Below are positions 39,201 to 49,400 of a stretch of 64,000 bases of DNA, one piece after another. Location: the NCBI GenBank assembly GCA_023101725.1, contig JALJCO010001090.1, positions 25,014 to 89,013 on the forward strand. Direction: 5' to 3'. This DNA is from Atherinomorus stipes (Eukaryota > Chordata > Actinopteri > Atheriniformes > Atherinidae). Within the stretch, counting starts at the first letter, position 1, and every line of letters begins with the position of its first letter. The notes under the pieces were generated by a model. That model was given only the letters and a program-made list of their open reading frames with translations. It was not told the DNA's origin and made no database searches. A program made the position numbers and the translations under genes.

Positions 39201-42200
39201 AGAAAAGCTGCAGCATCAGCTTCAAGTTTATGTCCAGAGATAATGTTGCAGTTGCACATAAGTCGCTGTTCTTATTCTCATTTGTATAACATATTTTATT
39301 TTATTTTTCCACAAAAAGCTTGTAGCTAAACTCCAAATTGTGTTTCTGAGAAAGAGCCTATAGACAGTGAAATGTTTATAATAGTGCACATGTTGTGTGT
39401 TTTGCACATAATCCATTTTTTATTTTAAGATTTAATTCCTTTTCCCACAGAAAAACCATGTTTATAGTTTATAGCTTGTCTCAACTCTAACAGAGTGAAA
39501 TGTTTACTGTTTTCTGTGTTGGTGCACTGCAGATGTGTGTTGTAGACATAATTATTGCCACAAGAAAGCTTAAAGACACACAACGGAACTTTCAGCAGTT
39601 TTCTCAGTGACGCGCCCCCTATCGGCGGCTAAACTAGCATCCATCTTGTTCGTACCTGTACTGTAAGCTTACTCCAGCCAGTAAAAGACAGTCTTATCTT
39701 GACTCTTGTTCTGTCCCTTCCTCTGTTTCTTTTCCTCTCTTCCTCCGGTGATGTTTTCCTGCGTTTCTTTACCGAATTCGACATGATGTGCATTCAAAAC
39801 ACCCGCGATGTTGATACCTGGTTTACATCCGGTTGCTAGTGAGTGACGCGGTGCTGCAACCAATAGTCGGCTGCAACGTCACGGTCGCGTCCCGGATGGG
39901 AATCTTACATAGTGCTGTTTCCGAGCCCCGGGACGGCTCTGGGCACTGACGGCTCGAAAATGCGCAAAATGAATGTTGGTGTGACATCAAAACGAGTCAG
40001 AAACACAGATTTTTAAGGTCTAAAAGTTACGTTGTGTGTCTTTAAGGTTGTAAGCTACACTTCCTCTATGTAAACTGAGTCCAAGTTGTCTCCAAGAGAG
40101 TCTCTGCTAGAGTGTGAAATGCTACAGATTGCCTCAGCCTGCAATTAAACAGTCAATTCATGATTATCACCCATCTCCTCATTTTTATACTTAATGGTGT
40201 CATAACCTAGTGTTTTACATACAACACAATCCTTCTGAAATTATCTTCAAATGAATTTTTAATTCTAGTTGGGTGGGCCGAAAATTTAATGAGCTCATTT
40301 TAACCTCTTTTTATTCCCAACTTTTGTTTGTCGCGAGAATACACACGAGAATTAGACCTGTCTGTAAGCGCGTTCATGAGGCAAACGTCAAGCAAAGTTT
40401 TACCAGGACAGAGCAGGTGAAGGAAATGATGTCCCAAAAGAGAAAAACGTGATAAAACCATAACGGTGTGGTTGATGGATCCGTGGAGTAAAAGGGCTGG
40501 ACTCTGATGAATATAAGGAGCGGACATCTGATGTTAAGTTAACCAAACAGTGTTAGCTCCTGTAGCTACATTAGCAGCTTGTCCGTTCGTCTACCATCGT
40601 TTACTGGTCTCTTACACAAAAGATAATAAGTTACACAAGCAGCAACACTTACCAACTGCACATCCTCACTGATAAATATAATCCACTGCTCCCTGGTAGT
40701 GCTGTCCCTCCTGTTAGAGCACTGAAAACTCATGAATTTCTCAGCTCAGCACGGCAATTACACCCCCCCTTGTCGTTGTCCTCCTCTCTGACAAAGCTGG
40801 TCATAACTACTCCGCAGCAGGTAATCAGCTGCTTTCAGGTGGTGCTAAAGAGGCTAGCTTAGCAGCTAGCAGCCTCTCTAGTTCACGTCATTCGGGGGTT
40901 AAAATCCAAACTGCGTACTGTGGAGAGCGCGCTCTTGTGGCCGATTCTGGTGAGAAGAGAGAGCCCGCACTCAGAGACGGCGTCACTTTCACTTTCCGGA
41001 GTTTCTGGCACGTTTTACACGTTTTTACTTGAAAAAGTGGGATTTCTGGGTGATGACTCCTTTAATATCATAATGTCAATGTTATGTACATGAGACAACA
41101 ATAATGGAGAATTTAAGGGCTTGATGCTTTGATTGGTGACTGGCAATATTGGGATTGGCAGATACTGCTTTTGGTGATCGGTGATTGGCCCCCAAAATCC
41201 TGATCGGTGCATCTCTATTCTGGGATAAAGAATTTTTAATTTAGTTTCATTTCATATAAACATGCAGCAGAAGAACCTGACCTGAGGGTTTCCAGCTTGC
41301 AGTGGGAACTCTTCAGTCCACTAGACAGCTGTCTCACTCCTGAATCCTGCAGGTTGTTGTTACTTAGGTCCAGTTCCATCAACCTGGAGGACTGGGAGCT
41401 GAGGACTGAGGACAGAGCTGCAACTCTTCGCTCTGAGAGGTTACAGCTGCACAGTTGGGGGGGGGAAAAGGAGAAAAAGGGAATAATAAAATAAGTGGGA
41501 ATGATGAAAGAGAGGAGGAGATAGTGGGAATAAGAAAATATGAAAAGGGGGGGGGGGAGAGGGGGAGGGGGGGGGGGGGGGTGTTTGAGTAGTTGAAATT
41601 TAATATGCCCCTGGCGCTTGATGGGAGAAGGGCATTATGCTTGCCAAGTGCCCGGCCCGCTAAGGTGAGGTGGTGCGGTAGTCAAGCCGCCGAAGGGACG
41701 GAAAAAGATAGATGAGTAAGCGCTAACTAAGGGCAGTCTGCTGGAATAATTAAAGAGTCTATTAGAAATGCGGTGCCGGCCCATTGCCAGGGGGGCCAGG
41801 GCGGCCGGCGTTGACTGTTATAAAACCCAGCGGTAAGCGGGCAGCACGCACAGGACAGGAGGTATTGTAGATTTTCTCAGAGTCTAAAGCAGCGTTTCAT
41901 CCCGCCGGGTCCGAGTCGGACCGTCCGACACCCAGCTGCCTTACTGCAGCCCGAAGCAGCGCTCCACCTGGGCACCTGCGCGTGTGTGCGTACTGATGCC
42001 TACCTCCGCTCATATGTGGCAGTTTTACCAGCGGGGTGAGGAGATGCACGAAGAGTGCAAAGCACTTGTCTCCTAGAACTATATGTTAATGATTTTAATA
42101 ATTTGTTGAGATAGATGGAGGAATTAAATTCAGTCACAGCTATTTTTGCAATTTTTGTCAAACTTGCGTACACGAACTCAGAGCTGTCGTGAGATTTGAT

Positions 42201-45200
42201 CGTATCCTACGCTCACGTTCAAATTGATAAATGCAGAGTCTTGCGTGGAAATGGTCGTACGCACAGATTTTCGTCGTACGATCGTTTGATAAATGAGGGC
42301 CATTGTGTCCTATAAAAGCAGCAGCAGTACAGTATATTTCTACACATCCTGTTGCACCTGTACTTACAGAGCTTTGTTGGAGGCTTTGACCACTGGAAGC
42401 AGCCTCAGCAGAGCCTCCTCTGAAGATGAGTATTTCTGCAAGTCAAACACCTCCAGATCTTCTTCTGATGACAGTAAGATGAAGGTCAGAGCTGCCCACT
42501 GAGCAGGAGACAGTTTATCTGTGGACAGACGTCCTGATCTCAGGGACTGTTGGATCTCCTCCACTAGAGAAGCATCATTTAGTTCATTCAGACAGTGGAA
42601 TAGATTCATGCTTCTCTCTGCAGACAAATTCTCACTGATCTTCTCCTTTATGTACTGAACTGTTTCCTGATTGGTCTGTGAGCTACTTCCTGTCTGTGTC
42701 AGCAGGCCTCGTAGGAGTCCCTGATTGGTCTGCAGAGAAAGACCCAGTAGAAAGCGGAGGAACAAGTCCAGGTGTCCATTTGGACTCAGCAAGGCCTGGT
42801 TCACGGCGCTCTGGTGGAGCAGAGTCTCCTTTGTTTTAGACTTCTCAAACGTTTCTTCTTCCTCCAGAAGGTTGATTTGAAACCTGATGAAGGTCCAGCG
42901 GACATGAAGAGCAGCCAGAAACTCCTGAACACTCAGATGGACGAAGCTGAACACCTTCTCCTGGTACAGTCCTCTCTCCTCTTTAAAGATCTGTGTGAAC
43001 ACTCCTGAGTAGACTGAGGCTGCTGTGATATCGATGCCACACTCTGTCAGGTCTGATTCATAGAAGATCAGGTTTCCTTTCTGCAGCTGATCAAAAGCCA
43101 GTTTTCCCAGAGACTCCATCATCTCCCTGCTTTCTGGACTCCAGACGGGATCCGTCTCAGCTCCTCCATCATACTTGACCTTCTTGACTTTGGCTTGGAC
43201 CACCAGGAAGTGGATGTACATGTCAGTCAGGGTCTTGGGCAGCTCTCCTCCCTCTCTGGTTTCCAGTATATCCTCCAGAACTGTAGCAGTGATCCAGCAG
43301 AAGACTGGGATGTGGCACATGATGTGGAGGCTTCGTGACGTCTTCATGTGGGAGATGATCCTGATGGCCTGTCCCTTATCTCTGAACCTCTTCCTTAAGT
43401 ACTCTTCCTTCTGTAGGTCAGTGAAGCCTCTGACCTCTGTCACCATGCTAACACGGTCAGGAGGGATCTGATTGGCTGCTGCAGGTCGTGTGGTTATCCA
43501 GAGGCGAGCAGAGGGAAGCAGATTCCCCCTGATGAGGTTTGTCAGCAGCACATCCACTGAGGTGGGCTTCCTAGGGTCCGTTAGGACTTCAGTTTCTTTG
43601 AAGTCCAGAGGAAGTCGACACTCATCCAGACCATCAAAGATGAAGACCACCTGGAAGTCTTCAAAGCTGCAGATTCCTGCTTCTTTGATTTCAGTAAAGA
43701 AGTGATGAACAAGTTCCACTAAGCTGAACGTTTCCTCTTTCAGCACATTCAGCTCTCTGAAAGTCAGTGGAAACATGAACTGTATGTCCTGGTTGCTTCT
43801 GTCTTCAGCCCAGTCCAGAGTGAATTTTTGTGTTAAGACAGTTTTCCCAATGCCAGCCACTCCCTTTGTCATCACTGTTCTGATTGGTTCATCTCTTCCA
43901 GGTGGGGGTTTAAAGATGTTCTCATGTCTGATGGTTGTTTCTGGTCTGTGTGGTTTCCTGGAAGCTGTTTCAATCTGTCTGACCTCATGTTCATCATTGA
44001 CTTCTGCAGTCCCTCCCTCGGTGATGTAGAGCTCCGTGTAGATCTGGTTCAGAAGGGTCGGGTTTCCTGCTTTGGCGATCCCCTCAAACACACACTGAAA
44101 CTTCTCCTTCATAGAAGATTTTAGTTTACGGGCACACATTTCTGAATGAAAAAAAGAAAAGACAAGTCAGTAAGGATTTCAACCCTGTGAAAATGAGATG
44201 TTCCAGGTGTTGAGACAAGGGGTGTTACCATATCCACACACTCACAGTACAATATCACAATATGAACCTCGTGGTACCATATTTATTGCGATATTGAGGG
44301 GAGGCTTTTGACCAGTCATTGGTACAACATTTATATTCAAGGTTATGACACTTTGAACAGCTTGAAAAACCTTTACCAAAGTGTGAAATTCAAGTAAAAA
44401 TTCACCATATTTATTGAGAAAAAACAACTTAGGTACTACACTGCCTGGCCAAAAAAAAGTCGCCACCTGAATTTAACTAAGCAAATAGGTAGGAGCCTCC
44501 TACTGGATAATCACTCTATGGGAGATCATCTTTCAGCTGGCAATAAGTTATTTAACTCCAACTAGTGCAATGAGTTGCTTCTCATTTCCTAAACAACCCT
44601 GTGGAAAGACACATCCATGGTGTTGGAAAAGATGTTAGTCTGTCTGAAAAGGGTCAAATCACTGGCATGCATCAAGCAGAGAAAACATCTAAGAAGATGC
44701 AGAAACTGCTAAAATTGGGTTTAGAACTGTCCAACGCATTTTTAAAAACTAGAAGGATAGTGGCGAGCCATCGTCTTCCAGGAAGAAATGTGGATTGGAA
44801 AGGCAGATGAAGTGATGCAGCATCATTCTTAGTGCGTACTGTACAAGCCTGTGGGGGCAGTATTATGATCTGGGGTTGGTGCAGTTGCTCAAGTCTAGGT
44901 TCAGCAACAGCATGTGCTCTAAGAATGAGGTCAGCTGATACCTGAATATACCGAATGACCAGGTTATACCAACATATAATGAAGAGAGAGTAGTGGGAGC
45001 TAATATAAAGGCAGAAGAGAGCATTTGTTAGCAGCAGTATGGTTTCACGCCAAAAATGAACTACAGATTAAGTGTTTGCTTTGAGGTCTCCCGTCATGGG
45101 CAAAGCTTCTCATTAACTAAACAGACTTTTTATCGTCCCGGCACCCCTGAAAACAAGAACAAAGTTCCCGCTTCTCCTGGAGAACAACAAGCTCATGTTT

Positions 45201-46400
45201 CTATCCTCCTCATCCATGCTGGGTTCACCACTCTCAACGCCTTTCACCTAGTTTTTGAGCTGCATGCGCTTCCATTAGTTCAAAAGAGGGCACTGGGTGC
45301 AAAGGATCATGGTCTATGTAGTTTAGTATTTTATGCTCCACACCAAACACGGACATTTTCAGCCTTTATGGTTCAAAACGTCACATGCAGCAATGAAACA
45401 CGGACATTTTCAGCCTTTATGGTTCAAAATGTCACACGCAGCAATGAATTGTGGGTAATATTCTTCAGCAAAGTCAGCCAGGATGCAGACTTTGATTTAG
45501 GGTGCACAGGGGGAGGGGCCAACGTCGATTCCAGAGAAATGGGACAAACTACGCCCTTGAACCTGGGAACGCACATTCTAGAGGCACGAGGGTGGACGTG
45601 CAGGTGTTGGGACCCGACCTAAATGTGTCATTTATCCAGCAGCAGAAAAATCCTCTTACTGCTCTGCAGACGCTCCGCCAGCTCCTCCTGCTTCATCCTC
45701 CTCAGGAAGTCCACTGTCATCTCTACCAACGCCTCTCTGCTCTTCCTCTGCTCCTCATCCTCACCCTCCAACACTGAGCATTCTGGGTAATCTGGACTCA
45801 GAAGCTTCTGGATCTTCTTCAGCTCCTTCTTCACAAAAGTGACGATGTTGTCCTCCAGCAGCTGGAAGAGAGACGACATAGAGGACACAGTCAGATCCAT
45901 GTGGGACAGTCCCCTGGTCCACAAAGGTCACCATGGAGACCACTGTGGACAGAGGACATGGACATTAGTTGTTGGACATGGACAGACCATAAATATGGAG
46001 TCCAGCTGTGTCTGATGCTGCTGGACAGACAGACCTCTGGGACGCTCTGAACTCTGCTGGGCCACTCTGTGGAGAAACCAGGAAGAATCAGCTGGTAGTC
46101 TGTCTGTCCACACACTGTCCACATCGGCAGACTGTCCACAAAGATACAGACTGTCCACTCATCAAGCGACATCCAGAACTGATCTAAGTTCAACCAAAAC
46201 TTAATTTAATCTGAAATATGAGGACAAATACTGACTGTCTGTCTGGTGAAAGTCTTCTGAAGTCAATTATATCTTCCTTTGACCAGTCACTCTTCAAGGA
46301 CACACAGCTGGGTCCAGGTCCAGGTCCAGGTCCAGTTCCAGGTCCAGTTCCAGTTCCATTTCCAGTTCCAGTTCCAGGCTGGTTCCTGTTTATATAGATG

Positions 46401-46470
<70 letters not shown>

Positions 46471-49400
46471 GGGCTGTCAGTTTGATGCATTAATTAGATT
46501 ATTTATTACATTATATTTATTACATTACATTTATTATTATTATTTACAGCAAATTAATGAGTAATTTAAAAAATAACCGCAATTAATTCAGAGTGCCAAT
46601 TCAGTGTATGAGCATTTTAAATTTGAGTCACTTTCCAGAACTTCATATCTGTGTTGGAGCAGGTTGCATGGAAAACTTAAAGGACTTCAGCCCTTGAGGA
46701 CCATTATTGCCCACGACTGCTTCAGCAGACATGAGATTCAAATGCCATTACTTGGATTTATTAATAATAAATCCTGTAATTAATTAGATTAAGTTTTCAA
46801 ATCTTCTGACAGCCCTATTTATTATGAGTATTATAAATTAGATTTATATCTCACTTTTCCTGAGCACTCAAAGCGCTCAGATTGGCTCCATTATTCGTGC
46901 TCTTCTCATTCATACTTGGTGATGGTAAACAGCGTATGTAGCCACAGATGATCTGGGGCAGACTGACGGAAACGTGGCTGCCAATCAGAGCCAACGGCCT
47001 TTCTGACCACCACAGAAACATTCGTACACCAGCGACACCCTCACTGGAGGCAAGGAGGGGGAAGTCTCTCACCCAGTGACATAACCACAGGTGACTTGGT
47101 GGTATGTGTGACATGGAATCACCACTAAGGGTAGGGTCACATGGACACTTCAGTCACGATTAAAACATTCTCAAGTCCAGAAAAGGGTGTCAATGTAACC
47201 GCACCAAAAGTCCAGAACAGTTGTCAGAATGAAACAGTTGGAAGAGGCTGTCTGCACGATTGAAAAGTCCTGAACATTTGACACTAGGGGGACAGGGGGG
47301 GAGAGAGGGGAAAAACACAGACCTACTGTATATGCGTATACGTATACATTAGGGATGTAACAATAATCGATTAGAAGATAAATTGGGATATGATTCCCTG
47401 ACAATTAGTATTACTGTTTCAGATTTTAATTATCATAAAACCGTGATTATCGTACTTTGAAAAACTCACAGTGATGCTGCTCATAGCCAAGAAACGTAGC
47501 ATCAGTCCCTCAGACACAGTTTACTATGTTTGGCCTCTGGAAACCTGACGGAAGGCACAGAGGACACTGTGTGGACAGCTCTGGAGACTTTTTCCATTCT
47601 CAAAGGACAAAGTCTGAATTCTGGATGTATTTTGGATTTTTTTTTAAGGATACTGGGAGGAAACTATCTATTTATTTATTTATCTATGCTATTATTTTAA
47701 TGTTTCTGTGCCACATTACCTTATTTACTGTAATATGATAGTGTTTTTTTTTATATGAACATGTGATTTCTACTAAAGTACATGAAACAGTTAAAGTTTC
47801 CTTTCTGGACCAGTCCTTCTGAAATATGTCAGACTATATCAAGTCTTGAGCTCTGAATGTAAAGAAAAGTATTCTCATCTACAATATTGCATAAGGCGAT
47901 GAAGCCTCTTATGGTCATAAGATGCATCTTTAATGCACATTCACATGTTTGAAGTTTACATGTTATTCAATGTTTCTGCCAACAGAAAGTCTATTGCGCT
48001 TGTTACTATGTTTTTATTGAAACTTGGTTAAATGATTTTAGTGTGTGTAAGTAAGTGTAACAGTGTGTAAAAAAGTGTAAAACATGGTGACACCACATGG
48101 TAGCCACCACCAAGCCGACCCGTCACATACACTATGAATGATACGTACAGCAAATTCAGTGCTTACAGGAGCACTTCAGTTTGTTGAGGGAAGTGATTAC
48201 TGATTAATGGAAAAACACTTTTGAGCGAAATAACCAATTTTTGTGAATAGATAACATGAGAACTTACACAATATCCCTTTAATGCTGCGTTTAGAGTTTA
48301 AATAGTCCTGCTGAATGACTGCAAAAAGACCCTAGTCTGGAATGTAAAACTGAAAACATCAAATATGTTCTGCTTTTCCATAAAAGCAATACAATGAATC
48401 ATCATATCAACACAAAAGAACGAGTGTAACAGCTGCTGCATTGCAAGTATTTCCGCGAGCTCAGACTTTGCAGTTTGCTGCTAAAATGATGTTTTCCAGA
48501 TTGACAGTGATCCAGGTCTCATGTCATTCTTCTTGCTTTTACCTGACTCAGCAAAACGTCCGACCAGCACACACAGATCCAAACGTAGACTGATGTATTT
48601 TGTAATTAGAACGTGTCATACCCGTCACCATTTCTGACATACAGGTACTACCCAAAAAATTAGAATATCCTGAAAAAGTTAATGTATTTCTGTAATTCAA
48701 CTTAAAAGGTGCAATTTACGTATTGTTTAGATAAATAATATGCAAATCAATATATTTCAAGCTTTTATTTGTTTGGATGTTGCTGATTAGGACTTGCAGT
48801 TTTAGAAAACCTCAAATTCAAAAACTCAAAAAATTAGAATACTGTGAAAAGCTCCAGTATTGTAGCTCAGACTGTCCATTCTAATCAGGTAAGTAATCCA
48901 AAACACCTCCATAAGTGCCCTGAGCCTTTAAAAAGTCTCTGTCTTGGTTTAGAAGAATTCACAATCATGAGGAAGACTGCTGATCTGACAGTTGTGCAGA
49001 AAACCATCATCAACTACCAGCACAAGGTGGAAAGAGACGCCGGGTTAAGGAGTCATTCAAGCAAAAGGGGCCCCAACATAGTACTAAGTACAGATGCAAG
49101 ATTTTACTTTAGGAGGCCTGACTTTTTTAAAAAAATTAAAGTCCTTTTTAAATTGATTTCATGCAATATTCAAATTTTTTTAGTTTTTGAATTTGTGGTT
49201 TTCTTAAGCTGCAAGAGTTAATTGTTAATCAGCAACATTCAAACAAATAAAAGCTTGAAATATATTGATTTGCATATTATTTGTCTATACAATATGTAAA
49301 TTGCACCTTTTAAGTTGAATCATAGAAATACATGAACTTTTTCACAATATTGTAGTCGCAAGCATTCAGCTGTTTCTTTGCTCTGAACTTCTCTCAGCGG

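Larger units (their letters stand above)
38507..41217. mobile_element. 2.7-kb hAT-type element with nested sequences
   Basis: Ends TAGAGATGCACCGATC and GATCGGTGCATCTCTA are exact inverses. Flanks CTCTGGGA (38499-38506) and TTCTGGGA (41218-41225) form an 8-bp duplication with one mismatch. The body contains a Harbinger-type transposase remnant, a TTAA-flanked MITE, and sequence related to the 11848-13135 element. No hAT transposase frame. Its edge is 64 bases from NLR LRR exon 1. Confidence 0.9.

Noticed and set aside
42772..44124. Several plus-strand frames of 66-98 codons
   Set aside because: Antisense shadows of the NACHT exon.
46287..46490. Poly-Asn frame
   Set aside because: Translation of the (TTA)n microsatellite and of the wrong frame of the NLR repeat exon.
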